A DNA stretch of 64,000 nt from CAYOZN01 sp964408455 (GTDB lineage: Bacteria; Planctomycetota; Phycisphaerae; UBA1845; UTPLA1). Positions within the stretch are counted from its first letter, which is position 1. Each line of letters opens with the position of its first letter. The translations under genes and the position numbers were made by a program. The DNA lies in NCBI GenBank assembly GCA_964408455.1, contig CAYOZN010000006.1:155628-219627 (forward strand), read 5' to 3'. Below the pieces are notes generated by a model, which was given only the letters and a program-made list of their open reading frames with translations, was not told the DNA's origin and ran no database searches. Shown piece after piece: positions 26,039 to 35,382 of this stretch.

Positions 26039-27847
26039 TCAGGGTTTTTCTGCCGGCAGAACGTTTGAATCGCCGGCCGCCTGTGCCGCGCGGATGGCCA
26101 TGCGGGCCTTGGGATGGCCGCCGAGGACGGCGCACAGGGCGCCGATGCGGCCGATGTTGGGATCGCCGCCCGTGTTGTCGCTGGCCTCGCGGAACAGCCG
26201 ATGCGGATCGAGCCGCAGGAAGGCATCGGCAAGTTCGGGATCGAACTGGTTGCCCGCGCAGCGGCGTATCTCGGAGACGGCCAGCGATACCGGCAGCGCC
26301 GCGCGATAGGTGCGATTGCTGGTCATCGCATCGAACGAATCGGCGAGACAGATGATCCGGCCGAGAATAGGGATATCCCGCCCGGCCAGCTTGTGGGGAT
26401 AACCGCGACCGTCCATGCGCTCGTGATGGTAGAGCACACCGGGCAGGAGATCGCGAATCTGGCGCACGCGGGACAGGATGCGTTCGCCGATTTCCGGGTG
26501 CTTCTTGAGGGCGTCGAACTCCTCATTGGTGAGCTTGCCGGGCTTGGTGAGGATGGCATCGGGCACGCCGATCTTGCCGACGTCGTGCAACAGGCCCGAC
26601 AAGTAGACGCGTTCGCAATCTATGGCCGGCATGCGCACGCCGCGGGCGATCGCGCGGCTGTAGAAGGCGACGCGCTCGGAGTGGCCGAAGGTGTACGGGT
26701 CCTTGGCATCGACGCTGTTCACCACCGAATGCAGCAGGCCCATCAACAGGTCCGTCAGATCGTCGTACAGGTGCTGGTTCTCCAGCGCCGCGGTGGCCCG
26801 GTCGGCAACGGCCCGCAGCAGCTGCACGTCGACCGACGTGAAGTCGCCATCATCCGTGCAGTTGATGGCAAACAGAAAACCGACGTGGCGGTCGTCCTCG
26901 CGCATCGGCAGCGCGATCAGGTGCCGGAGCCAGCCGGTCGCCCAATTGAGCCGCGACTGGCTGGCCGCTTCGTTGATGAGCAGGTGCGGCACATCGGCGT
27001 TGAGCGATTCTCTCAGCACTTCCGTCAAACGGAGCAGGTCGTCGAGCGTTGGCGCACCGTCGCCGACCTGCACGACGCGGCTTTCGATGGACGAACCCCC
27101 GCCGGGGGAATCGGGCAGTGTGTCGTGCTCCGGCAGGACGAATGCGATACCGGCGACGCGGGTCACTTCGCGAATGCGATGGCCGACATTCCGCAGCATG
27201 CTGGTCGGCTTCTGCGGGATGCCCATCTGCCGGCTGATCTCGTATATCAGATGAAGTTCTTCGTAAGTGCTCTGAAGATTACTGGTGAGGTTGGAGATCT
27301 CCTGCCGGGCCGATTCCAGCTCGCGGCACTTGCCGACCGTCAGGCGGAGCGTGGCGGCGACATCTTCCGGATCGGCAACAGGCGCCGGCCAGCGCGTGCG
27401 CATCGCCTCAAAATCCAGCCCGGCCCGGGAGCACAGCCGCTGGAGGGCCTCGCCCGGGGAATCGACGGAAACGAACATGGCGACGGCCAGACCGCTCATC
27501 CGTCGGCGGATGCGGATGGGCACGCTGATCATGATCAGATCGCGGGCGCCGATGCCCTGGGCCGGCTGGCGATCGCCGCCGGCGTCGAAGCATTCGAGGG
27601 CAAATGCGTCGAGCTCTGCACGAAAGACGTCGGTGCGGGTGAGCATCTGCCAGAACGGCGCGGCGTCTTCGTCCAGCCGGACGAGCTTGCGCTCGCCATT
27701 CCACAGTGCAAGGCAAATGCCGCGCGACCGGCACCACGCGGCGATCTCCTCGTAGTCGGCCTGGGGAATGGGCCACTCGATCAACGGCGCCGGCAGACGC
27801 CCGGCGCCGGGGCCGCACCTCAATTCAAGAATAGCACGATCCGACAT
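26039..27847 (-). CDS. GAF-HD-GYP cyclic-di-GMP phosphodiesterase-like protein
   Basis: The 602-residue protein starts at ATG 27847 with GGGAGAACGGGA upstream. An N-terminal sensor-like region (~1-200) is followed by a GAF domain (~215-370) and an HD-GYP domain (~385-560): HSERVAFYSRAIARG, GLLHDVGKIGVPDAIL (HD), YHHERMDGRGYP (HHExxDGRGYP motif), ADSFDAMTSNRTYR. Residues match an active metal-binding HD-GYP site, predicted to hydrolyse c-di-GMP. It sits in the pilus locus between the receiver gene and the STAS gene, and may lower c-di-GMP at the PilB MshEN domain. The sensory ligand is unknown. Confidence 0.93.
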   Translation of the reverse strand: MSDRAILELRCGPGAGRLPAPLIEWPIPQADYEEIAAWCRSRGICLALWNGERKLVRLDEDAAPFWQMLTRTDVFRAELDAFALECFDAGGDRQPAQGIGARDLIMISVPIRIRRRMSGLAVAMFVSVDSPGEALQRLCSRAGLDFEAMRTRWPAPVADPEDVAATLRLTVGKCRELESARQEISNLTSNLQSTYEELHLIYEISRQMGIPQKPTSMLRNVGHRIREVTRVAGIAFVLPEHDTLPDSPGGGSSIESRVVQVGDGAPTLDDLLRLTEVLRESLNADVPHLLINEAASQSRLNWATGWLRHLIALPMREDDRHVGFLFAINCTDDGDFTSVDVQLLRAVADRATAALENQHLYDDLTDLLMGLLHSVVNSVDAKDPYTFGHSERVAFYSRAIARGVRMPAIDCERVYLSGLLHDVGKIGVPDAILTKPGKLTNEEFDALKKHPEIGERILSRVRQIRDLLPGVLYHHERMDGRGYPHKLAGRDIPILGRIICLADSFDAMTSNRTYRAALPVSLAVSEIRRCAGNQFDPELADAFLRLDPHRLFREASDNTGGDPNIGRIGALCAVLGGHPKARMAIRAAQAAGDSNVLPAEKP

Positions 27848-27890
27848 TCCCGTTCTCCCGATCGAGCCAGGCAAATCCGTGGCGGACGAC

Positions 27891-28283
27891 TCAGGCCGGT
27901 GAAGCGGCCGGCGTTGTCTTGAGCAGCTCTTCCACGCTCTTGAGGACTTCGCGCGGGCTGAATGGCTTGGGCAGCACGCGCTGCACGTTGGTGTTCTTCA
28001 GGTCTTCCTCACCCATGGAGAAGCCGCGCGCCGTCAGCATGATGACCGGGATGTTCGCCGTGGCGGCGTGACCGCGCAGCTTGGCGCACAGTTCGAGGCC
28101 GCTGAGAAACGGCATCTGATAATCGGTGATGACGAGATCGGGCTTCTGCTGCTGCGCCTGTTCATACCCCTCTTCGCCGTCGGCCGCCGTGATCACGTCG
28201 TAGCCGTTATTCTTCAACTTGGTGGCGACCACGTGAAGGATGTGTGCCTCATCGTCGCAGACGAGAATCTTGAATGCGGACAT
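27891..28283 (-). CDS. Single-domain response regulator (CheY-like)
   Basis: A 130-residue receiver domain without output domain. ILVCDDEAHILH supplies the acidic pocket, Asp54 in LVITDYQMP is the phosphoacceptor, and KPFSP carries the conserved Lys. ATG codons at 28283 and 28289 are both usable; AGGGGG spacing fits the one at 28283 better. It lies 38 bases downstream of the kinase gene, which is probably its partner, and upstream of the HD-GYP gene, on which it may act. Confidence 0.93.
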   Translation of the reverse strand: MSAFKILVCDDEAHILHVVATKLKNNGYDVITAADGEEGYEQAQQQKPDLVITDYQMPFLSGLELCAKLRGHAATANIPVIMLTARGFSMGEEDLKNTNVQRVLPKPFSPREVLKSVEELLKTTPAASPA

Positions 28284-28321
28284 GTTCATGAGCCCCCTGT
28301 TTTCCTGAGTAACATTCATAT

Positions 28322-29917
28322 TCATGGCAGCAGCGGCAGCGTGATGGCAAACGTGCTGCCCTTGCCCACTTCGCTCCGGAGCGATATCTGACCGCCGTGC
28401 ACCTGCTCGACGATCTGCTTGACCAGATTCAGGCCCAGGCCGGTGCCCTTGGCCATCTGCTTGTTCTTTTCGACGCGGAAGAACTTCTCGAACATGTGCG
28501 GCAGGTCTTCTTCCGGTATGCCGGCGCCGGTGTCGATCACTTCGATCAGCATGTTCCGCTGCTCTTCGCGGGCCGTCATCTTCACCGTCACGTGTCCGCC
28601 GTCGGGCGTGTACTTGACGGCGTTGCTCACGAGATTCAGCACGGCCTGGTATAGCAGATCGCGATCTGCCGACACGCGATAGATGACCGGCGTGAGGTGC
28701 TCGGTGAACGTGATGTTCTTCTGCTCGGCGGGCGGGCGCATCACGTCGCAGGCTTCCTTGACGACGACGCTGACGGCGATGGGCTCCTTGTTGATGCGCA
28801 CCGTGCCGGCCTCGATGCGGCTGATGTTGAGCATGTTGTCGATGAGGCGTCCGAGGCGCTCGGCGGAAGTCTGGATGATGTCGTAGTATTCCTTGCGCGT
28901 CTGTTCGTCGCTGGCCTCGCCATCCACCAGCATTTCCACGTATGCACGGATGCTGGAGAGCGGCGTACGCAATTCGTGCGAGACGTGGGCGACGAACTCG
29001 CTCTTCTTCTTCGACACCTCTTTTTCGCGCGTGATGTCTCGCAGAATGACGACGATGCCGTGGCTGGATTCTTCTCCGGAGGCGCCCTGAGTGTCCCCCG
29101 TGGGCACCAGCGTCGATCCATAGATGGAACCGCCGATGGCGTGCTCGCCGCGGCGGTCGGCGGCGCGGCGATCGGCCTCGCGGGCCTGGCGAATCATCGC
29201 GACGAGCCGCTCGTCCTTGATCACATCCTGGATGGGCTGCCGCGAGCCTTCGTCAAGCTTGAAGCCGAACAGTTCCTCCGCCGCCGGATTGGCCTGCACG
29301 ATCTGATCGAAGGCGTTGGTGACCAGGACCGGATCGGGCATGGCATTCACAATGGTCACTGCGCGCTTGCGCTGCGCGTCGGCCAGCGTCATTTCCAGCA
29401 CCATGCGCTCGTGATCGGCCATGAGGGCCTGGGTGCGGCGCTGAAGCGCCGCGATGTGGGTTTCGATCGATCTCCACACCGGTCGGAATTCGGGCTCGAC
29501 AGAAATGGAGCTGATCGACGCCACGGTGCCGCCGTCGTGGCCTTCGTCCCGGCGAAAGAGCGCGTTCACCGCACATCGGCGCACCACTCGCGCCAATACG
29601 AGAAGAACGCCCGAGGCGATCATCAGCAGCACGATGCCCAGGATCTGCCAGTGGGCAAGTCCATCGGGCCGCGGATACAGCGCTTCGCGACCCATCAGTA
29701 GAATGACGGCCACGCTGACCGGCAGGAGTGCCCAGCCGGTGGACAGCCGCCAGCGGACCAGCCGCTGAATGGCCGGGGCCTCGGCAAGCCGGTCGAGCAG
29801 TTGAGACGCCGCGCCGGCGGCACGCTCGTCGCGCGCCTGCTCGTCGGCGGCGCGATAGGAGGTATCCGGCGCGTCGTCGTCGGTCTGAAACCAGGGTTTT
29901 AGCTGCGCGGCATTCAC
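28322..29917 (-). CDS. Membrane PAS sensor histidine kinase
   Basis: The 531-residue kinase begins with GTG at 29917, overlapping the stop of the TPR lipoprotein gene in a GTGA. Two transmembrane helices lie at ~60-110 (LLPVSVAVILLMG, ILGIVLLMIASGVLLVL). A PAS domain (~210-300; VNAMPDPVLVTNAFDQIVQA) precedes HisKA (phosphoacceptor His in VSHELRTPLSSI) and HATPase_c (NLVSNAVKYTPDGG, DTGAGIPEEDL, GTGLGLNLVKQ). Its translational coupling with the lipoprotein suggests the lipoprotein or pilus state feeds the sensor. The partner is probably the receiver encoded next. Confidence 0.93.
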   Translation of the reverse strand: MNAAQLKPWFQTDDDAPDTSYRAADEQARDERAAGAASQLLDRLAEAPAIQRLVRWRLSTGWALLPVSVAVILLMGREALYPRPDGLAHWQILGIVLLMIASGVLLVLARVVRRCAVNALFRRDEGHDGGTVASISSISVEPEFRPVWRSIETHIAALQRRTQALMADHERMVLEMTLADAQRKRAVTIVNAMPDPVLVTNAFDQIVQANPAAEELFGFKLDEGSRQPIQDVIKDERLVAMIRQAREADRRAADRRGEHAIGGSIYGSTLVPTGDTQGASGEESSHGIVVILRDITREKEVSKKKSEFVAHVSHELRTPLSSIRAYVEMLVDGEASDEQTRKEYYDIIQTSAERLGRLIDNMLNISRIEAGTVRINKEPIAVSVVVKEACDVMRPPAEQKNITFTEHLTPVIYRVSADRDLLYQAVLNLVSNAVKYTPDGGHVTVKMTAREEQRNMLIEVIDTGAGIPEEDLPHMFEKFFRVEKNKQMAKGTGLGLNLVKQIVEQVHGGQISLRSEVGKGSTFAITLPLLP

Positions 29918-31215
29918 CGGGTTCGTTCTTTCGTTGCGTCGGCTGCCATGTCGTCGAGAACATCCTCGAGCATGGCGCGAGTTTCCTGGGAGTCGGGATC
30001 GATCGTCAGTGCGTGGGCAAAGGCCTCCTTGGCCTGTTCGTGCCGTCCCAATGCGCGGGCGGAGCGGCCGATGATCCACCAGGCCGCCACGAGTGAGTCA
30101 TCGTGCTTCAATGCGCGGACGGCCAGGCGGCAGGCGTCTTCATGCTCGCCGAGCCGCTGCGTCGCGTAGGCCTCCAGCAGCAGCGTCTCGGCCGTGGGGG
30201 CGGCGCGCCGATGAAATTCGTCCAGGGCGCGTCGCGCCGCGGAGGGATCGCCACCGGAGATGGACGCGCGGCAATAGAGCAGCCACACGCCGGGCTCGGC
30301 GGCATCGCCGTCCATCAAGGGCTTCAACACGGCGGTCGCGTCGCGCCATCGGCCCATGCTCAGATAGGCGGCCGCCATGGACTGCGCCAGGCTCTGCGGA
30401 AACTCGCATGCAGCCTGGGCGCTTCCGAAGCTGCTGGTGTGACGACGGTGGCACTCATCGAACAGCGGGCGCAGGATGGCGACGGCCTCCTCATCGGCGC
30501 CGGCCCAGAGCAGCATCTCGCCGATGTCGCAGAGCTGCTGTCGCCCGGCGTCCTGCGCGCGCAGGGCACGGCGACATTCGTCGGCCGCCGGCGCACGCAG
30601 GTTCATGGATCGGTAGATGCGCGCCGCCAGGATCGCAAGCTCGGCCGACTCTTCGTGATCGCCGCGACGGGGCTGGATGAGTTGCAGCGCTTCGCCGGGC
30701 CGATCGAGCGACACCAGGAGTTCGGCGGCGGCGAGCAGATGCGCCAGCGAGCCCGGCGATGCAGAAGCGGCGGCGCGATAGTGTCGAAGCGCCCGCTCGA
30801 GATCGCCGGAGCGGTGAAAGATGATGCCGGCGAGATGCTCGATTTCGTCGCCGGAGCCGGGCTGGGCAAGCGCGCGCTCGATGGCCTCCCGCGCATGGCC
30901 AAGCCTGCCCTGCTCGAGGTATAGCCGCGCGGCGAGCTTCAGCACGTCGGGATGCTGCGGAGCGATCGAAAACACGTCGTTCAGAATGCGCTCGGCTTCA
31001 TCGAGGCGGCCGGCGCGGAGATGCTGTTCGGCGATTTGCAGCTTCATGCTGCCGCGCATGTCGTTCCATCGCGAGCGCGCGCCGGCGTGCATATCGCTTT
31101 CCATGTGGCGCTGAACCAGGCCGCTACCGTGATTGCAGCCGGCGGCCGCCAGTGCGGCGCCAGCGGAAAGCAACAACCCGGCAAACGCGGATGGTCGGCG
31201 GCGAATGGTATTCAT
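29914..31215 (-). CDS. TPR-repeat lipoprotein coupled to the secretin gene
   Basis: The 433-residue protein starts at ATG 31215, overlapping the secretin stop (ATGA). It has a signal peptide with lipobox AAAGC. Most of the rest is tetratricopeptide repeats, for example RLDEAERILNDVFSIAPQHP, SGDLERALRHYRAAAS, LGRHEQAKEAFAHALTIDP. TPR lipoproteins of the PilF/PilW type help secretin assembly, so this protein probably acts as a pilotin-like factor for PilQ, but it is longer than PilF. The overlap downstream with the kinase gene continues the operon. Confidence 0.88.
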   Translation of the reverse strand: MNTIRRRPSAFAGLLLSAGAALAAAGCNHGSGLVQRHMESDMHAGARSRWNDMRGSMKLQIAEQHLRAGRLDEAERILNDVFSIAPQHPDVLKLAARLYLEQGRLGHAREAIERALAQPGSGDEIEHLAGIIFHRSGDLERALRHYRAAASASPGSLAHLLAAAELLVSLDRPGEALQLIQPRRGDHEESAELAILAARIYRSMNLRAPAADECRRALRAQDAGRQQLCDIGEMLLWAGADEEAVAILRPLFDECHRRHTSSFGSAQAACEFPQSLAQSMAAAYLSMGRWRDATAVLKPLMDGDAAEPGVWLLYCRASISGGDPSAARRALDEFHRRAAPTAETLLLEAYATQRLGEHEDACRLAVRALKHDDSLVAAWWIIGRSARALGRHEQAKEAFAHALTIDPDSQETRAMLEDVLDDMAADATKERTR

Positions 31216-33284
31216 GGGCCGACTCCTCCCTCGCCCTCGGGAACGGTCTGCTGGTCCGGAACGCCCTCCTCCCATTCGCCCGCGGGGAGCGGCTCCTCGG
31301 CAGCTTCGAGGCCTCCCTCCATGCCCTCGGGCAGCTCGAAGGGCGGGCCGGGCCGTTCGAAGGCCGGCGTCAGCGGCCCATGCTCCTGCACGATGAGATC
31401 GCGCACGAACGTCCGCACTGCCGAGGCCTCCGACACCCAGGCGCGTTCTCCACGGATTTTCTCGACGAGCTTGGCGGCGTGAATGTGCCGCGGGTAGAGA
31501 TGGATGGCCATCTGGGCATCCCACAGGGCCTTGTCGGTGCGGCCGCAGGCGGCGTGCTCGAGCGCCCATCCATAGTGCGCCTGGGCCAGGCGCTCGCGGC
31601 CAAACCACTGGATGCCGCTGCGCATGCCGACGCGGAAGCGCTCCACGTCTTCCTTCAACTCATCCGAAGCACGTTCGTCCGGCGCGCCTTTGATGATGCG
31701 CACCGTCAGGAGGATGATGACTTCTTCGCGCACCGTGTTGTCGACCGTGGTGCGGAACAGCGGCCCCACCAGCGGCAGATTGCCGAGCACCGGCACCTGT
31801 CCGCGCCCGGCGCTGCTGACTTCGCGGAAGAGGCCGCCGATCAGGATGGTGTGACCGTCGCGGACCATGATGTTGGTCGTGACTTCGGTGGTCTGTTCGA
31901 ACGGCAGATTCGTCGCCGTCAGGCCGCCGGTGGAGTCCTTGGGATGGATCTCCATCCGCACGTAGCCGTCCTTGCCGATGAAGGGCCGAAAGGCCAGGAT
32001 GGTGCCGGTCTCCAGAAATTCGATCGTCTCGGTCGATGTCGTCTCGGTGACGACGGTGGTGACGTAGCCGTCGCGCCGGCCGACGATGAGCTGGGCATAT
32101 TGCTTGTTCAGCGCCGGCACCTTGGGATTGGCGATGACTTCGGTATCGCTCACCTCTTCCAGTGCCCGAATGAAGACACCAATCTGGTCCTTGATGATGC
32201 CGAAGGTGAAGCCACCGGCCGGCACCGACGCATTCAGATCGGTCCGCACGGTGAATGTCGTGTCGTCGAGCTTCGTCGCAGGCGTTGCACCGGTGGTGAT
32301 GGTCTGGGCGGCGGGGCTGACGCTGCTCAATTCGGCGAAGTCGATGCCGCCGACGGCGGTGAAGTCGATGCCCAGGGCGTTGTCCTCATTCAGCGCGGCT
32401 CTCAGAATGGTGGCCTCGATGAGCACCTGCTGCGGTCGTTCATCCATTTCGTCGAGGACGCGGATCATGGCCGACAGGTTCTCGGGATAGTCGGTGAGGA
32501 TCATGGTGTCGGAACCGGCAAGCGAATCGCCCTCCGTGTCCTTCAATCCGGTTTCGCCGCCGAGGCCGATCTTGGCGGCCGGCGTGACGACGATCCGGCC
32601 CTTTTCGCTGCGCAGCGGCTCGACGACGGTCTTCGCCGCCTCGGCGTTCATGTACGAAAGCCGATAGACGACGGTCTCCATCTTTCGCTCGGCCAGCTCG
32701 ATCTGCTTCAGATCTTCCTGCGTCATCACAAAGATAAAGTCGCCTTCGCGGCGATAGCCCAGGCCGTTGGCGATCAGCATGGCATCGAGGGCTGCGTCGA
32801 ATGTGACGTTGAACAGCGCGGCGGTGACCGTACCCTCAACACCCTTGAGCAGCACGATGTTCTTACGGGCCGGCTCCCCGAGCATCCGCACGGCGTCGGC
32901 GAGCGGCATGTTCTTCAGGTGCAGCGTGACACGTTCATCCGGGCCGACGCGCACGAATTGATCTGCATCGTCCTGCGGCAATGGGATGGGTTCGCTGACT
33001 GCGGCCGGCGGAATGCTCTGTCCGTCCGCCGCGTCGTCTTTGCCGCCGGACACGGTGTTGATCAGCGCCTTCAGATCGAAGCCGCTCGATTCAGCGGCGC
33101 GGGCCGAGGGCGGCGGAGTGACGTTGGAATCCGCTGGCTGCGCATTGGCAATCGCACCCGCCGACAACATCAAGCATGCGACGGCCGCAAGGCGGCCGGA
33201 CAGAGTGCCATGCGTACCAATCCGGCCCAGGCAATGCACCGCCCCGAACTGCCGACTGCAAACTGTATGAACATGCGCGCGCAT
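31212..33284 (-). CDS. pilQ: Secretin of type IV pilus/T2SS
   Basis: The 690-residue secretin starts at ATG 33284 with ACGGAG upstream. The signal peptide is long (cleavage near AIANAQ). An STN-like domain (~115-180; VTLHLKNMPLADAVRML) is followed by N-domains and the secretin beta-barrel: TEVIANPKVPALNKQYA, VRDGHTILIGGLF, VPVLGNLPLVGPLF, EVIILLTVRII. The C-terminal ~150 residues form an extra helical, TPR-like region (HYGWALEHAACGRTDKALWD) and an acidic Pro/Glu tail not usual in PilQ. It is the outer-membrane gate for the pilus. Genes for PilM/N/O/P precede it. An in-frame GTG at 33326 is an alternative start. Confidence 0.94.
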   Translation of the reverse strand: MRAHVHTVCSRQFGAVHCLGRIGTHGTLSGRLAAVACLMLSAGAIANAQPADSNVTPPPSARAAESSGFDLKALINTVSGGKDDAADGQSIPPAAVSEPIPLPQDDADQFVRVGPDERVTLHLKNMPLADAVRMLGEPARKNIVLLKGVEGTVTAALFNVTFDAALDAMLIANGLGYRREGDFIFVMTQEDLKQIELAERKMETVVYRLSYMNAEAAKTVVEPLRSEKGRIVVTPAAKIGLGGETGLKDTEGDSLAGSDTMILTDYPENLSAMIRVLDEMDERPQQVLIEATILRAALNEDNALGIDFTAVGGIDFAELSSVSPAAQTITTGATPATKLDDTTFTVRTDLNASVPAGGFTFGIIKDQIGVFIRALEEVSDTEVIANPKVPALNKQYAQLIVGRRDGYVTTVVTETTSTETIEFLETGTILAFRPFIGKDGYVRMEIHPKDSTGGLTATNLPFEQTTEVTTNIMVRDGHTILIGGLFREVSSAGRGQVPVLGNLPLVGPLFRTTVDNTVREEVIILLTVRIIKGAPDERASDELKEDVERFRVGMRSGIQWFGRERLAQAHYGWALEHAACGRTDKALWDAQMAIHLYPRHIHAAKLVEKIRGERAWVSEASAVRTFVRDLIVQEHGPLTPAFERPGPPFELPEGMEGGLEAAEEPLPAGEWEEGVPDQQTVPEGEGGVGP

Positions 33285-33340
33285 ACGAACTCCGTGTCGT
33301 TCGTACACTTGATCGGGCATCGCCACGTCCGAATTTGGCT

Positions 33341-34054
33341 TTATCGCATAAGAAGGGAATACAGGCGGCCGTCTTTTCGCAGCGCGACTTCGCCGCCTTT
33401 TATGCGGACCACCTCAAAGCCAGCGATCGACTCGCCCTCGTAGACCATGCGTCCGGAAATATGAGCCGAGCGGACGGTGCCGATCAGCGTGGATTGGAGC
33501 TCCAGCGCCTCAAGCGCCTTTCTTGCTTCCGCATCCTTTTCGGCCAGGGCCCTCTCGGCTTCGGCATCGACACTGGCAGAATCGGCCGCCTCGGTCGCGC
33601 TCGGCACCGGCAATGCGCCGTGCCCGGCCTCATCAGAATTCCGATTGTGGAAGACCGACCAGTCGGGGACGGTGAAGAGGTCTCGTATTGGCGTGCGCGA
33701 AAGTCCGGCCACGGAGACCGTGCCGCCGGTCAGCGGATCGTGCAATTTTGCGGCGGGAGAACCGGGTTCAATTGCTCCGCGGGCGCGCTTCACCGGCGGC
33801 GCCGGTCTGTCGGCCGGCGTCGGCCGCTTGAGCGATGTATCCGCGCTTGCGGGCGCCTGCGTCGACGCCGACGCGGCCGGCGGGACGAGCAGGTCAGACG
33901 CAGCGGCGGGCGCGGGGTCGGATCCGCTGAATATCGCGTGCGCCGTCACGCCGAGAAATACCAGCAGAAGCACCCCCAGGATCGCCGCCTTGCGCCTGTC
34001 GGCAGCGAGCTGGGCCTTGAAGTTGTTCACCAGGTTCTGGGCCTTGTCTGACAT
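33341..34054 (-). CDS. PilP-like inner-membrane pilus assembly protein
   Basis: The 237-residue protein has one transmembrane helix near residues 27-45 (AAILGVLLLVFLGVTAHAI), a Pro/Ala/Ser-rich linker, and a C-terminal ~70-residue domain (LESTLIGT-like, VRSAHISGRMVYEGESIAGFEVVRIK) resembling PilP/GspC homology regions. By position between pilO and pilQ it fills the PilP role of linking the inner-membrane PilN/O complex with the secretin. Sequence support alone is moderate. The start at ATG 34054 fits better than the in-frame codon at 34078. Confidence 0.75.
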   Translation of the reverse strand: MSDKAQNLVNNFKAQLAADRRKAAILGVLLLVFLGVTAHAIFSGSDPAPAAASDLLVPPAASASTQAPASADTSLKRPTPADRPAPPVKRARGAIEPGSPAAKLHDPLTGGTVSVAGLSRTPIRDLFTVPDWSVFHNRNSDEAGHGALPVPSATEAADSASVDAEAERALAEKDAEARKALEALELQSTLIGTVRSAHISGRMVYEGESIAGFEVVRIKGGEVALRKDGRLYSLLMR

Positions 34055-34083
34055 AGCGCTTTCACCGGCTCCGCGCATTTCTC

Positions 34084-34668
34084 CTATCGAGACCGCGCAT
34101 CGTCTTCAGGGTTCTGGTAGGTATGCAACACCAGTCTGACGCGGATCTGCCCCGGGCGTTCCTCATGGTTCTGTGCGTCAAACAGCTCGATGTGCGCGAG
34201 GCGCTCCAGGGTTTCCAATCGTCCGAGAAATGCAAAGGCCTGCTCGAAACCGGACTCGAACGAAATGCCGATCGGCAGTATTCGCACGTTCGCGGCCAGG
34301 GCAAGCGACGGCGGCAGCGAATCCGATGCCACGCGCATGGCTCGCATGGGCTGAACGCTGTAGCCGGTGATGCCGACCGAATCCAGTTGGCCGGCGACTT
34401 CGTTGGCAAATTCGGCGATCTTGTTGTCGGCGGGCAGCCGCCGCGAATAGTCCTTGAGCTGTTCATTCATGGACAACACGCGTGAATAAAGATCGCCCAG
34501 CGATCCGAGCTGACGCTGCATGTCCGCGACGCCGCGCAGCTCTTCCGTCAGGCGCTGGTGGCGCACCTCGAGCGCACGGGTGCCGGGGACCAGCAATCCC
34601 AGGACGAATGCAGCCGTCGCCGTCAGCACGAAGCCGCCGGCGATCAGGTTCAGCCGGAAGAGGTTCAC
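34084..34668 (-). CDS. pilO: PilO-like pilus assembly protein
   Basis: The 194-residue protein has an N-terminal transmembrane helix (residues 8-28), a coiled coil (~35-75) and a ferredoxin-like C-terminal domain (SVGITGYSVQPMRAM, LETLERLAHIELFDAQN). This is the PilO architecture; PilO pairs with PilN in the periplasm. The GTG start overlaps the pilN stop (GTGA). Confidence 0.85.
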   Translation of the reverse strand: MNLFRLNLIAGGFVLTATAAFVLGLLVPGTRALEVRHQRLTEELRGVADMQRQLGSLGDLYSRVLSMNEQLKDYSRRLPADNKIAEFANEVAGQLDSVGITGYSVQPMRAMRVASDSLPPSLALAANVRILPIGISFESGFEQAFAFLGRLETLERLAHIELFDAQNHEERPGQIRVRLVLHTYQNPEDDARSR

Positions 34669-35330
34669 GGTTCATCCAGCTCCTGGGGGATCAGTTCGCA
34701 GTGCAGCTCGAACCGGTGCACGCGCATGCCGGCCCAGCTCGATTCCGCCCCGGTGTTCAGATTGACGCGTCCGAAGAGGGGATTCGCCTCCAGGCTTGCC
34801 CCCAGCCGCAATACGTCGTGCAGCGAGACAGCGGCGCCGACCATTCGCAATCCGCGGATGTGGCGCTCGCCCGTCCGCCCGGCGGCGCCAGCCTCCAGCC
34901 CCGTGCCGGCTTCCGCGGCGACGAAATTCTGAGCGCCATTCTCCGGGCTCGCGTAGCTGCTCAACAACGGATCGTGCAGACTGCATTCGATCAGCACGAT
35001 CCGGTCGGACAGCACGCGGCTGAGTTCACTGAGCACGATGACGGGGCTGGCCCGGCCGGACAACTGCCGAAGCAGCCGCCGCCGATCGGCCAGACGCTGC
35101 TTTTCCTGTTCGAGGACGGCCTTCCGGGCTGCCACCAGGTCGATCTGCTTTTTCTGAAGCGCCACGTCGGTCAGCATCGCCCGGGCTTCGGTGATGCGGC
35201 TCTCGTTGACCATCCACCAGAGGACCATGAACATGAACAGCACCACGACGCACGTGGCGCGCAGGCGGATCGCGTGGCGCAGTCGTCGCCGTTCGTGGTA
35301 GCTCTCCGGAATGAAATCGCAATCGATCAC
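34665..35330 (-). CDS. pilN: PilN-like pilus assembly protein
   Basis: The 221-residue protein starts with GTG at 35330, giving VIDCDFIPESYHERRRLRHA. This is the typical short cytoplasmic tail (here DCDFIP for the usual INLLP) that binds PilM. A transmembrane helix (~27-45), a coiled coil (~50-95) and a periplasmic domain follow. It forms a membrane complex with PilM and PilO. AGAGA upstream of the GTG supports the start. The longer frame from 35396 would overlap pilM. Confidence 0.85.
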   Translation of the reverse strand: MIDCDFIPESYHERRRLRHAIRLRATCVVVLFMFMVLWWMVNESRITEARAMLTDVALQKKQIDLVAARKAVLEQEKQRLADRRRLLRQLSGRASPVIVLSELSRVLSDRIVLIECSLHDPLLSSYASPENGAQNFVAAEAGTGLEAGAAGRTGERHIRGLRMVGAAVSLHDVLRLGASLEANPLFGRVNLNTGAESSWAGMRVHRFELHCELIPQELDEP

Positions 35331-35382
35331 GTTTGTCTCTTTTTTTGTGCCGCGGCATTCGCGACGGCGCCGTTCGCCTGCA

